From Sclerotiophoma versabilis (Eukaryota; Ascomycota; Dothideomycetes; Pleosporales; Didymellaceae): a stretch of 64,000 nucleotides of DNA. Shown piece after piece: positions 21,891-32,718 of the stretch. The notes under the pieces were generated by a model. It did not search any database, had not been told where the DNA came from, and was given only the letters and a program-made list of their open reading frames with translations. The translations under genes were made by a program, and so were the position numbers. Position 1 is the stretch's first letter, and the number at the start of each line of letters is the position of its first letter. The stretch covers positions 2,914,001 through 2,978,000 of the forward strand of contig JAAROD010000004.1 of the NCBI GenBank assembly GCA_012274445.1, written 5' to 3'.

Positions 21891-23469
21891 ATGTCCAACC
21901 CTAATTCTGATAAGGAACGTGGCTCGACACAGCCTGCTGAACAAACTTATCTCCAACAAGATCAGCAATTCCAGGATAGCCAGAAGCGACCGAACAAGCT
22001 AAGGACAGCATGTGACACCTGCCATTCTTCTAAGATTCGATGTTGTGGTGGAACGCCATGCAAAACCTGTAGTCGACTTCAGATCCCATGCGTTCGAAGT
22101 ACATCCCGGCGACAAGGAAGACCCAAGGGGATCCGTAACAAGAAGAGCTCGGAGAAAGGATCAGGAAACTCCAAGGGCACGGACCTTCCAGATGACACTA
22201 AGTTGAGTTCACTGAGCTCGACTTTCTATGACGCTAGTATGTGAGCCCTACATTCTGTCAAATAATGCGTTGGTAGCTCTGCTGACTCATATCACAGCCA
22301 CTGCGGACTTGACAGGGCTCTTCTCCAGCGATGCTGATCCTTTCTGGGACTTTTACTCTCCCCAAAGCCCTGAGGGTCTTGGTGTGGTCAGCGGTGCAGC
22401 CTCCCCTAGGGCTCTACCTGGGTTCAATGACGTGCTCATGGATACCTCTCAAGACGTATTCCAGTCTCTGGAGATATGGGAAGCCAACAAGGGCAAGGCG
22501 CAACTACAGCAACAACAGCAACAGCAGCATAATGATTTTCTGAATCACGATCCTATTCACCACAGCGATCTCGAAGTATTGGAGATGCAAGACCATGTGC
22601 CTCGAGCCTCATGCAACTGCTTGCAGTGGCTCGCAAAGCTACTTACCAATCTGAAGACGGTGGCGCTGGACATCTCAAGCTCGCAGCAGACAGATGCAGT
22701 GTTGCTGTGCACACGCAAAGCGAGCGACGTGTGGAAGCGAATGCTCCAGTGTGCTCCCTGCCATGAGAATAATACTGAGGAGGTACTGTACCTGTCCATC
22801 AGTGGAATTCGCATCGCTTTGCGTAATCTTGACACGCTCTTCAACCAGCACGACGCGGATAGTGATGGCAGTCTCATCGCCAACACCGCCAGCACCGCCG
22901 ATAACAATGAGGCTGGAGACGCTTCGGACAGCTGTCCTGAAGACTTCCTCACCTCCACTATTGACCAGATGCTTAGTGGTAGTCTGCAGTTGCACAACCA
23001 CCATATATCGGCATCATCTGGGATGACATCATTGCTCCTACCTGCTGGCATGGCGGATGACGTAAACGGTGATGGCTCGCGCAGGCGGCATTCGACTACT
23101 ACGCTCATACTCGACAGAAAGCGCTCTTCATCACTGGGGAATTTCCAAACGGACTCTGAGTATCAACAGGTTGTAGCCACAATCATCGCAGTACGCCTGG
23201 TGCGTACGATTCAGGAGATTTTGCACTTGCTTAAGGAACGGCTGCAGTCACAAGGAGTTATGCCTTCAAGTTTACCCGAGCCATCGTTCGAGCCTTGGAA
23301 CAGCGCTAATGTAGGATTGTTTACCGAAGATGCGGGTTTGCATTTTGGCACGGCGTTTGGAGAGAGCATATTGCATTTACAGTCCCTTCTGGAAGCCACG
23401 AGCAGAACGTCTGACATACTGCTACATCGGTTACGCAACATGAGTATCGAACATCTTAGGAGGTTATAG
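21891..23469 (+). CDS. Zn2Cys6 transcription factor, AflR-like
   Basis: Probable nuclear activator of the cluster. Exons are 21891-22236 and 22298-23469 (505 aa); the 61-nt intron has a GTATGT donor and a GCTGAC branch point. The binuclear zinc cluster is at about residues 40-70: CDTCHSSKIRC followed by CKTCSRLQIPC, all six Cys present. It is followed by the basic, AT-hook-like QGRPKGIRNKK. A Gln run lies near residues 185-195. The C-terminal half has the AflR-type arrangement of helices (CNCLQWLAKLLTNLKT..., then QVVATIIAVRLVRTIQEIL) and no fungal-TF MHR domain. Its 1.27-kb upstream region carries two TTCGGTCCGAA palindromes, which could be autoregulatory sites. Cluster-specific control is inferred from position and class. 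Confidence 0.9.
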
Positions 23470-24418
23470 TAAAGTAGTCTGCAAGATCTAATGGCTAGAC
23501 ATGCTGAGCTATTTCTTTAGAGTAGTGCATGTCACTGGACATGTTTCTTGATTGAGCAGCCTAACTACTTTTACTAGTAGAAATCAATAGTCTAAGCATA
23601 ATCGTATCAGAATAGGTAACGATTGCGAATGCATAACAACACTTAATACCATCTTGACTCAAAGGAAAACCAGACTAATAAGCTAATATTCTTCTGCCTG
23701 TTTACCAATCAGAGTTCATCTCTTGCAGCTGATCTAGTATAACATATGTCGTCCACATAGATCTTAGTCTTCATATACGACTATTCTACATATTTGAAAG
23801 ATGTAATATAGCTAAGAAAGGCTTCTCAGTTAGGTGCAGAGAAAGCACATAGTATGCTAGACTCTATAAACTAGTAAAAAGAACTCACATCCTAGGAAAC
23901 TCCAGTATCTTTATCTAAATCATCTATGGAATACTGCAAGCTTAGATGGAAATAAACAGTTGGCAGGTAGTTCATAACATACTCTTGTAAAGACTTACTT
24001 GACATGTTGCATCATACTTGCGTTCCTGAGAAGCGCCTTGCGTGCAAGGGCTAGAGAATTGTTGGAATGGGTGGCAACGCTAAGGCTGCGGCGTTTCCAC
24101 GAGCTTAAGGGGTTGTGATCAAGTCAAGCTAGTGACTACTGGCAGACGCTATGATTTTCTTATCAGATTCGTGTGAGAGATTTCCTACCATGGACACTAA
24201 GGCGTCCATAGAGACTTGGCTGCCACGGTTACGACCATCACAACGCCGCTCCGGTAACAATCTCTGGAGATCGAAATCCCGCGAGTTGCAAATCCAACTT
24301 CAAAAGACAAGCAAATAAAATAAAATACAATGGACTGATGTAGGGGAGTCAATTTTGGATAGAGATCTGAGCTTTGTTCCCTGATACATTGAGGTGTAGT
24401 TTAAGAAACAGCGAGCAA
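23470..24418. other. AT-rich intergenic region at the right edge of the cluster
   Basis: No gene, transposon ends or tandem repeat was recognised. The sequence is AT-rich up to about 24000 and then becomes more balanced. It is a likely cluster boundary because the next gene has a general secretory-pathway function. Confidence 0.45.
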
Positions 24419-26218
24419 CTATCGGTAAGGTATCCGGAACGGGTGGGCTTCGGTGTTGAGAACAAAATCATCGAGGCTTATCTCATCAGGCTCGCTGAAG
24501 ATGAGGTAGAAGTACTTTAGTGTTTCAGCCAGCCAGAAGCTTTCCATACTGTCATAATTTTCCACTGGTATCTTCATGACGTCTCCAATTGCAGCGTTTG
24601 CGAAGTCCGTTTGGGTCTGGTTGTTGATTGCCTGGAACATCTCCCATGCAATATCCTGATATTTTGACTCGCCAGTGATTCGGTACATGTAAAATATCGA
24701 CTCAATAGCTTCGGGCCTGAGAACATATCGTCCGTCACCAACCTCGGTAAAAGGGCTCGATCCAGGTGGAGAAGTATAATTGCATGCTGACAAGGTGGGG
24801 CATGCGGCCATTGAGAAAACTTCTGGCATGATCCCGTTTGGTGCGTTCTTGTATGTCCAGGCACAGCCTTCTGAGATCTTTCGGCCAATATTGAGATGGG
24901 TATCGTTCTCGAAGAGCCGCCCACCAAGAGCAAACATACCGCCAGCAAAACAAACAAGGTGCTGACCCTTGTCATCCCTCTTACCGCCTACACTAGCACC
25001 AGCGATCAGGATATCTGCTTTGTCTTGCACCATAGGACGGAACAATGTATGGGTTATCGCAGTAGACATTGCATACTCGTACATCCTTTGGTACTGTGCT
25101 GCTACCGGACCGATCCCGTTGAGTAGCTGATACATCTTCGGAAGATATTCGTATGCGGAGTCTGCCATTGCACCAAGACCAAAGAAACCATCGAAAGTCA
25201 AGTCAGGCTTTCGCATGTTTACGCTAATGGGCCACATGCCTGGAAGCTTGGTTAAGGCTTGTTGCTCATCAAGCACATCTGTCACTCTGGAGATGGCATC
25301 GAAATAACGCATGTCTCCAGTGAGCTGCGACAGACGAGTGAACTCCACACTGGCAGAAGCCGCCTCAGCGATCAATACTGATTCTGCAGGTAGTTGCTCT
25401 TCCCCGTTTACAGCTTTTTTGGGGCTCCATCTCGACACCGGCATCCTGTTCGGTGTGTCGAATGAGGCATATGCCATGTCTGCGACCTCAACAGCCTTGT
25501 TCAGAAGTCGCGCATCGTGACAGCCAGAGACATCGTAGGCGCCCAAAAAGCCTCCAAGGTAACGTATGATCGTTTCAAACACGTTTATCTCGCCATCTGT
25601 TTTCGGTCCGAAATCGATTTGAACAGCAGCATTGACGGCCTCTTCAAATTCCTGTTTCATTTCCATGATCCAAAGTGTGTCTAGGCTGTCGACCAGAGTA
25701 GCTCCCCAACTTCCAAAAGTGTCTTTTGCTCCGCCAGAGATAGGAGCAAGCTCGTCTTTCGTCCACGCTCGGTCTTTGTAAGATTTCCAGCATCGTTTGA
25801 AGACTTCCCGCACGGCGTCTTTGCGGGAGATGATTGTATTTCTGGACCCTGCAGACAATGTCTGAAAAGTGTGTTGAACAGAAGGTCTCAGTGATGGTTT
25901 ACCTAAAGGCAAAGAAGAGTAGTTTTTGACGGCATGATGCTTTTGAATGGTTCTCCAGTTGAACCGACCTTGAGTATCTGGGTTAAGCGCTGGAGTTGGC
26001 GGCGTCGTTGGGCAGGCATGAGAGCCTTGACTGAGAACAGCAGAAGTTGTTATCGACGGAGTAGGATGTTTGTGATCATTTATTGGAAAGATTGGGCTCC
26101 CAGATGGTGTGAAACGAGCAGAAAGTGGAGCTATTGTTGCAAGAAAGGTGATGGCCACGATGAGGAAGATAGGCCATTTATATCTTCTGAAGAACATGAC
26201 TTGTCTCTCGAACATCAA
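24419..26218 (-). CDS. Class I alpha-1,2-mannosidase (GH47)
   Basis: Trims alpha-1,2-linked mannose from N-glycans in the ER/Golgi. Single exon, 599 aa. A type II membrane anchor sits near the N-terminus (about residues 14-34, WPIFLIVAITFLATIAPL), followed by a Pro/Ser/Thr-rich stem. The catalytic domain starts near residue 130 with REVFKRCWKSYKDRAW and WGATLVDSLDTLWIM, followed by NVFETIIRYLGGFLGAYD, HLVCFAGGMFALGGR, YVLRPEAIESIFYMYRITG and the terminal NTEAHPF, whose Thr is the calcium ligand in this family. Two Cys (SACNYT region and the preceding CAW) can form the conserved disulphide. No context links it to the polyketide cluster. Confidence 0.92.
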   Translation of the reverse strand: MMFERQVMFFRRYKWPIFLIVAITFLATIAPLSARFTPSGSPIFPINDHKHPTPSITTSAVLSQGSHACPTTPPTPALNPDTQGRFNWRTIQKHHAVKNYSSLPLGKPSLRPSVQHTFQTLSAGSRNTIISRKDAVREVFKRCWKSYKDRAWTKDELAPISGGAKDTFGSWGATLVDSLDTLWIMEMKQEFEEAVNAAVQIDFGPKTDGEINVFETIIRYLGGFLGAYDVSGCHDARLLNKAVEVADMAYASFDTPNRMPVSRWSPKKAVNGEEQLPAESVLIAEAASASVEFTRLSQLTGDMRYFDAISRVTDVLDEQQALTKLPGMWPISVNMRKPDLTFDGFFGLGAMADSAYEYLPKMYQLLNGIGPVAAQYQRMYEYAMSTAITHTLFRPMVQDKADILIAGASVGGKRDDKGQHLVCFAGGMFALGGRLFENDTHLNIGRKISEGCAWTYKNAPNGIMPEVFSMAACPTLSACNYTSPPGSSPFTEVGDGRYVLRPEAIESIFYMYRITGESKYQDIAWEMFQAINNQTQTDFANAAIGDVMKIPVENYDSMESFWLAETLKYFYLIFSEPDEISLDDFVLNTEAHPFRIPYR

Positions 26219-26673
26219 AATATGATCTCAATTGCAAGATTCTGCCGTGGGGAAGAACAGGTAGCAGCGTTGCGGAAGACGGCAGCTTGTTTTATCACGG
26301 CGCGTAGAGTGCCTCTTTAAGCGGTCTAGACTAATGCAAGTACCCCTGCATCGATCCGTGCCGCAATCCGCGCCGGTCAACAGCACCACGCAACTGGTCC
26401 AATTGTTCACGGCCGCAGCGTATGGGCATCTGGTCTAGTCTAGATAAAGTACACAAGACTTAGAGCGGCGAGTACCACGGCCCTGCCCTGTCGCCCTCGA
26501 AACCAACAGACCCATCTCCTGCATGAGCATGCACTGTGCCTCAAATATGGCTTCTACCCTCCTCGTCGCCCCAAATCCCCCTTATACACAGGTTTGTCCG
26601 CTGCGACGACGACTTCGCCGCGCGACTCTTCACCTTGTCGTAATACACCCTCTGTGGTGACACAATAATACCT
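26219..26673. other. Divergent intergenic region
   Basis: Promoters of the GH47 gene and of the membrane protein at 26674. No RNA gene or repeat was seen. Confidence 0.5.
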
Positions 26674-27675
26674 ATGGAACTTTATCTTCCTCTCGTCCTG
26701 GCTTTTGTCCTCCTGCCACTGCAAATATGGTGTCAGACTGTACAGGATGATTGGACTGCCCCCGCAGCTCCCGATGGATCCACACCGCTACAGAGTGGTA
26801 CCAAATTCACCTTGCTCTGGAAGTCAAGCCTCCGAAATTCTTTCGAGCCCTACTGTCCTCTGTGCGATACCTCGAAGCTAGATCTGTGGGTCACCAACTT
26901 CAACGGTACTAAATACACCTCCAAGATTGGTCGTGAGTCCAGCCCCATTGCTTTCTCGCAATGCAGTGACGACTGACAGCGCCTAGGTGGCATCGATCTC
27001 ACCACAACCTCGTCTTACGATTGGAATGTAAACATAGCCTCGAATGCGTTTTCGGAAAAGGATTTTTGGGTGTTCCGCTTCACTTTCTTCGACTCCACGG
27101 ACCCGTATACCCAGCAGATCTCATCGCCCGGGTTCAAAATCAGTGGCTTGGTGAAAGGGTCCAGCACAGTCCTACTCCAGTCGAGTAGTAGGTTTCTAAG
27201 CTATCAAAACTAAGAGTCTATACTGAATGCATCCATAGGTACTACATCTGCCGTGCCAACATCCATAAGCATTGCCACCACTTCCACCAGTATCGCCTCC
27301 TCAAGCTCCAGTATACCACAGCCTACAGAACAGACATCGAATCTGAGTTCACCATCAAAGAACAACACTTGGATTTCCGGTGTAGTCGTAGGGCCCATCG
27401 TCGGTATAGCTCTGGGTGCTGCGCTTATGTGGTTTTGCCTACGCAAACGCAAGAACCAGAAGGCGCGACAAAACCAAGAAAATGTAGGTTATGATCAAAG
27501 CGGTCTATATCAACAGTATCCACCCGGTCAAGGTCCAATAGAGAAGTACTCTCAAACAGTGAAGAGTGATTCTCAGCCGTGGCAACATCACCATCACCAG
27601 CGTATAGCAGAGGCTCCGGGGGAAACAAGTCCTGCACAGCCCGCTGAATTGTGGCAGGGAAATTATAGGTCATAG
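26674..27675 (+). CDS. Secreted-type single-pass membrane protein with Ser/Thr-rich stem
   Basis: Exons are 26674-26932, 26987-27187 and 27239-27675 (298 aa); splice sites GTGAGT and GTAGGT. A signal peptide covers about residues 1-20 (LPLVLAFVLLPLQIWCQ). The ectodomain to about residue 150 has paired Cys (CPLCD) and N-glycosylation sites (NGT, NNT). A Ser/Thr-rich stem follows, then one transmembrane helix (about 198-221, WISGVVVGPIVGIALGAALMWF) with a basic stop-transfer KRKNQK, and a Gln/Pro-rich cytoplasmic tail with an HHHH run. The plan resembles Mid2/WSC-type wall sensors, but no WSC cysteine pattern is present. Function unknown. Confidence 0.8.
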
Positions 27676-28813
27676 TCCTAGTCTCAATGGGAGCAAAGAG
27701 GGGTGCTACGCTGTGGTCGTGCTTTTTGGCATGTTTTTAACCTTACTGGCCAATATGTACAAAAGAGTTTACGTACTGGCGAAGCTTTGGACATTATTCC
27801 AAGATGTGGGTTCAGAGATACCCAGCAACATTGATCGGCCTTGTTGGATAATTATTGAATGAGATGGGGATGATACCTGCAACTGCCAAAGATACGGGCC
27901 GCACTTAGCGCGAGCCGCAGCGTAGTCTGCAAAGAGAGACGTAAGATGAACTTGCTGTGGCTTGCAGTGGCGGCTAGGATGTTGTTTCAATTGGGTCTCG
28001 AGTGCTACACGAGTCTCAGCTTACTGGGAGCTAGCGCCTTTTGCGTTGGAGGACTTGCGGTGCCCGGGGTAGGTTCCAGTTAGGTCGGCGCGGGATTTGA
28101 TTACCTGATCCGCAAGCGAAATAGCGCTTGGTTCTTCCCTACAATCCTCTTCAAGCCCGGTCACACAGCCTGTAAAGAGAATCGTATCGTCCGATACCTC
28201 AAACTTACTTCTTGAGAATGCACGATTTACTGGCTTTCTGGTGTTGGATCAAGACACAGAAAGGCACAATCATGCACTCAGCCCTACTGACGCGTTGTAC
28301 CCAGGTTGACGCTCATTGGTGAATGATAGTACTCAGAGAAAGGGTCCAGAGGTGCCTCAACGTAGAACGGAAGCCTAATTTGCAATAACAATATTTTGGA
28401 TCATCCTCAACCAACATTAAGCGAGTATATACATGTGCATAGAGCTACATGTGGGTTTAACATAGCGAAAACCAAGCAATTAGAATCGAGAGGGACAGAT
28501 ATGGTAAGCTGCGTATCTTCTGCTAGAGATATACTCCGGGGCTTCAAATACCTGCAGCTGATGCTATAGACAGCTTAGGACCTGTTGACGTCTCAACAGA
28601 TCTACGTTGCATCGTGCTATACAACCCCTACTATGTTTGTCAGTGTGCGTTGCACACATTGATCTCGAGAGCAATACCCACCAGTCTATACCTTGCATGT
28701 TACTTATGCCTTGCTCCTCACTCACTTCTTGCGCCATTGTCACCTCCAGAACCGTCCAAGCCTGTCACGGTCAGGCTATGCGGCTTCCAGATTGAGCTTG
28801 CTCAAGCAGAGTC
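27676..28813. other. Convergent intergenic region
   Basis: Lies between the 3' ends of the membrane protein and the thioredoxin-like gene. The short ORFs in it have no recognisable features. Confidence 0.4.
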
Positions 28814-29338
28814 TCACCATCCGAACAGGCCACCTCCACCACCGCCACCCTGTCTTCCACCTCTCCGTGCCTCTGTCAACAGCCACTCCCTTAGAAAATC
28901 CTTGTCCTTCATCTCCTCGGGTCTCACCAGCCTCGTGTCAAATTGCGCCTCTTGTCTACTGAAAGCAAGTAATGTGGGCATACTTGTTATCCTATACGTA
29001 ATCGGCAGGTCTCCAATCAATGTGCTATCCATTTCGACCTCCACAAAGCCCAGTCCGCCTTCCTTCTCACCGACCCGTTCCTCTTCAATGAGCTCTTTGA
29101 CGATGGGCTTAACGGCCTGACATGTTTGGCACCAACTTGCGCTCCAGAATGTAATGAGGGAGCGGTTGTCGGCGGCGTTGAGGAGGGTGAGCGTATGTAG
29201 GTCTTGTGGTTGGCGGACGTTGTCGAACAGGCGGTTTGTGTGCGAGCGTTTATTGGCGGACGGGAACAGAGAGAACGCACGAGACTGTGGAAGGGAGACA
29301 CGGAAGGTGCGCGCGGTTTTGGAGAGGAATTGGGCCAT
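28814..29338 (-). CDS. Thioredoxin-like protein, probably mitochondrial
   Basis: Single exon, 174 aa from the Met at 29338. The N-terminus (MAQFLSKTARTFRVSLPQSRAF) is basic, Ser-rich and free of acidic residues, like a mitochondrial presequence; a longer in-frame start at 29422 would spoil it. The thioredoxin fold shows SLITFWSASWCQTCQAVKP with active site CQTC rather than CGPC, the cis-Pro in SMPTLLAF, and a C-terminal helix (DFLREWLLTEAR). The tail ends in a Gly-rich stretch. It is a probable disulphide reductase or oxidoreductase; partners are unknown. Confidence 0.8.
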   Translation of the reverse strand: MAQFLSKTARTFRVSLPQSRAFSLFPSANKRSHTNRLFDNVRQPQDLHTLTLLNAADNRSLITFWSASWCQTCQAVKPIVKELIEEERVGEKEGGLGFVEVEMDSTLIGDLPITYRITSMPTLLAFSRQEAQFDTRLVRPEEMKDKDFLREWLLTEARRGGRQGGGGGGGLFGW

Positions 29339-29784
29339 CTTTCCGTAGATTGGGGGTACAATTGCTATTTGGTGTTGAGGTTTGAGCTTTGAGATGCAGG
29401 TGGACGCGACAGGCGACGTCATCGCTTGCCGAGGCGCAAGCCGGCGCTAGTGAGCAACCTTCATCTCTCCAACTGGGACGTCACCCAAGCACATGATCAA
29501 GCACTGTCGCATGTCAATATGGAGTTTGTTTTTTAGGGCAGACCCCGTTCATCAAAGGCTCTGCACCTGCATATGTCCGTTGTGGAATCTTCGCTCGTGC
29601 CTCCAGTATCATCGTTCGATCGCTCTTCGTCGTTTTGAACGTCGGACTTTTCATTCGTTCTGCCAAAAGCAGCAAAGTCAGGTAGAAGATTAAGCTGGAA
29701 ATTTATCGAGAATTCCCGAGCATCGATCTGCAGGGGTATTCTGATATCACTACGATCGGCTCTAATATACAGTTGTAAAATTTC
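29339..29784. other. Intergenic region
   Basis: Promoter side of the thioredoxin-like gene and 3' flank of the broken or spliced gene at 29785. Nothing else was identified. Confidence 0.4.
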
Positions 29785-30388
29785 TTACGTCGTCACTTGA
29801 TAGTCGCCACTTAGGATGAGTTCAGGAGCCGCCGACGATTCCGCAGCTACGACAACGAAACGCATACCGGCCGCTCCAAAGGCACGCTTAAATTCATCTC
29901 GCAAAAATACGGAATATGAAGAGACCTTCTTAACCTCTGCGTCATTCTGAATGCGATTGTACAGTCATATCAATGCTTGATTGAGGTGTTCCTGACCGGC
30001 TTCCATATCTTTCAGACCTTTCCCTCCACTTACTGGCGATCATAAATGAATAGACTCGAAACTGTCCCATGTGGTTGTTAGGTTCGCTCAATATTCGTTG
30101 TATAACACGCGTAAGTTGATTGACTGCATCGCTTTCGTTGCGGGTCTTTTCGTCAGCTTGCATGAGCATGGCCCGTTTGACCTGCCACTATATCGCCTCG
30201 GCTGCCTCAGTAGCAGTAGAGTTATCGTGACCATCGTCGTTTATCAGAGCACGTATCTTCATTGTCCTTGGGGCATACTCTACAAGGCTCGTCCTATATA
30301 TTTCTGATACTAGAGACGGTGTTCTTGGTTTCTTCGAAGACCAGCCCTTGTCTTTGGCCATTGTTTTGCGCTTCGAGCCCATGGTCAT
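29785..30388 (-). pseudogene. Small unidentified gene, possibly broken by an in-frame TAG
   Basis: A coherent, charged reading frame runs from the Met at 30388 to 30034 and, after a GTAAGT...CAG intron (30033-29937), on to a stop at 29787-29785; the parts join in phase. It begins with a Lys-rich segment (SKRKTMAKDKGWSSKKPR) and ends with a compact domain-like stretch (SYSVFLRDEFKRAFGAAGMR). One in-frame TAG stands at 30190-30188 in otherwise continuous coding-like sequence. Either it is a nonsense mutation, or a 96-nt in-frame intron (GTAGAG...ATATAG) removes it. I do not recognise the family. Confidence 0.35.
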
Positions 30389-30999
30389 ACTGCAGATGTA
30401 TGTGACTAGTCAAGATAAAACGTTCACACATTTTATGCACGAACATGTATCAATTAATTGTTGAAACTCACAGTAGCAACGACGGTTGATAGCCACCCTT
30501 CGTTCTCCTGCGACAACGGGAAAGCTGTGGTTGTCAGTGCAATCGTGCGCATGGGTCTTGGCAAACAAGGCTAATGTTGAACAAAGGGTTAGATTTCTAT
30601 TGAGCACACAGTGGTGTATGTATCTATGAAGCGCTAATGGTGACTTTGCCGAGGCTCATTGCTCTCAGTGCAGGTCATACCTTTGCAACTTGGGCGTGAC
30701 TTGAGTCACGATAGCAGCTAACTTTCGACATCGCTGTATTGCAGGAGTTGATATATGCGCTCTTTGTCAAATGTTGAAGGAAAGACGCAGGCGCCGCGTG
30801 AAATGCCTTGCATACCAAACTCGTTCTGCGTGCAACCCGCTCCCTAATAGTTGGTTAGGATGTGGCTGCTTGTAGCAGATCGCTGCGGATTTGGACATGC
30901 TTCGAGCATTATGCTTTTTCTAGCAAGCGGTAAGATCTAGGGTTTCCGTGCGGTAAGATCTAAAGCTTGAGGGCTGAATCTCAGTTGAACTGATGGTGT
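30389..30999. other. Intergenic region
   Basis: The phrase GGTAAGATCTA is nearly repeated near 30928 and 30951. No gene was recognised. Confidence 0.4.
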
Positions 31000-31995
31000 T
31001 CATATCTCCAGATACTGCTGCGAAAAGGTCGTCCTAACGGGGTGGAGCGTGTGGTTGTTGTTGTTATTGTTATTGTAGTAGGCTTGAGCGAGGGGAGCGC
31101 ACCCCTGATCGATGTGGTACATTGGACTTGCATCGGAATGCATGGTCCTGATGATATCAGCAGCACCAACGCCAGACGATGTGCTGTAGTAAGCGATCGG
31201 GTCCGAAGTGGAATTGTAGGCTTGAAAGTACGCCCATGGATGACTCCGAGGTGGCTCATATGAATAGTCGTACTGAATTTGCTCTCTCTTGATTTCAGGG
31301 CCTTGAGGAGTTATTGGAGTAGTATAGAGGGGCGTATGAAATGAGACTGGAGGCGGTGTTCCCATGCGCGACACTATCGACGTAGGACTTAATGATTCGC
31401 AGCTGCTCAACGTAGCAGGTCGCGACGAAGGGATACTGAGTGTCGGTACAGAAGGCAGGTGTCGGGGCACTGAAGCAGCTCTCGACTGCTGGGGTAATGG
31501 TGAGTCTGTAACCGAAGCCATACTACTGGTATTGCGTCGCTCAAGTACGTTGCTAAGTGCCGGTATTGACGAAACCTGTTCGAAGGACTTGTTGATTGAA
31601 CCACCAAGTGCTGTCACAATGTCTGCATCAGACACACCACGTTCAAGGAGCAGTGAGCGTAACTTCTTGTTTTCGTCGAGGACCTTCCTGGCTGCGCTCT
31701 GGATCTCCGCCGATGCTTCGATGCCAATCTGTTCGCAGCTTCGCAACTTGGCCTCAAGCTCCTGGAGGTACTCTTTGCGGCGAGCGCGAGAGCGTCCTGT
31801 GAATCGTGTGTCAGTGCTCTGCTTTCAAGGTTATGATCAATGCGGGTCTCGTGTGAGCGTGTCTACGATAGGTGTCATCTACAGAGAGCTGATCAGGAAG
31901 GACAACAAAACATAGCGGCTGCTCAGCATCAAGGGACCGATAGGTTAAGTATCAGAGGAGGTTTTGATCGAGCTTACTTTGATTATCTCGTATTC
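31000..31995 (-). CDS. bZIP transcription factor (5' end unresolved)
   Basis: Nuclear DNA-binding regulator. The last exon is 31796-31000; the preceding exon ends at 31978, and splicing there (A|GTAAGC ... CACAG|GACGC) rebuilds the basic region NLARIRDNQRRSRARRKEYL, which continues into a leucine-zipper-like helix (LQELEAKLRSCEQIG...). This NxxRxRxxQRRSRARRKEYL form is that of a large filamentous-fungal bZIP group. The C-terminal part is Ser/Pro-rich and ends in a poly-Asn tract (YYNNNNNNNH), suggesting a disordered activation region. The frame upstream of KAQNLARIRDNQ is open but not coding-like, so a short first exon probably lies further upstream (an AAG acceptor may be near 31999). I could not place the start codon. 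Confidence 0.8.
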
Positions 31996-32718
31996 GAGCA
32001 AGATTTTGTGCCTTGTGCTTCAAGATATCAGTCAAGCGCCCCAGTACAAATAGCGTAGACCGAATCCTACCGAAGCTTTCAGATGGTCGCTCATGTTGGA
32101 ACCTGACAATGAAGGGCTCGTAGGAAAGGATCAACAGCAGGGCTATAGACACACAAGGTCTTAATAGGTTCGTTCTAAATGATGATTGCAAACATGGCAC
32201 CCCTAGATCTTAAGATGGTCCCCAGACAAGGCGACGGTGCCACCTACATCTGGCCCACACCAGTCGAGCACTAGTAAAGGGTGCATATACATGGACGGTG
32301 CGAGTGTGCGAGGGTCGCAGTGGTCAGAGGTCTGAGCGGGTAAGGCCAGGATGATATGTTAGACCGTTTTTGCCAGGCAAAAGTTTCCGCCGCCATCGCT
32401 TGCGATAGGGCGCGCTATGTCCGATCAAGACAGACCGCCGCTGTCCCGTCGATAGCGCCTTGCACGTGAGTGTGGCCGGCAGCTGCTGCCGTTTCAGGTG
32501 TTGGTCTCAGCTTCGGAAATTAGGGAGACAAATGTTTTTCCAGCTGCGCAACGCTGCGCCTCAGTTGTGCACACAGCTGTGGTCTCAACTCCTCAGAGTT
32601 CTGACCTCTTCTCCGCCTTTCTCGACCCTCACCATCAGCGTCGCCACCTAACCTCGGCGCTCGCACGGGACAACACACCAACCGTCATCGATCGCCAAGC
32701 ATCTCGATATTAGCTACC
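31996..32718. other. Divergent intergenic region
   Basis: Contains the unresolved first exon and promoter of the bZIP gene and the promoter of the gene at 32719. No repeats were seen. Confidence 0.4.

Noticed and set aside
23470..24418. Possible transposon relic in AT-rich sequence
   Set aside because: No terminal inverted repeats, target-site duplications or transposase fragments could be found by eye.
28050..28130. GC-rich block that looked like a structured RNA
   Set aside because: No consistent stem pairs or recognisable RNA family by eye.
30188..30190. TAG as a recoded (selenocysteine or read-through) codon
   Set aside because: TAG is not used for selenocysteine, ascomycetes lack that system, and an intron or nonsense mutation explains it more simply.
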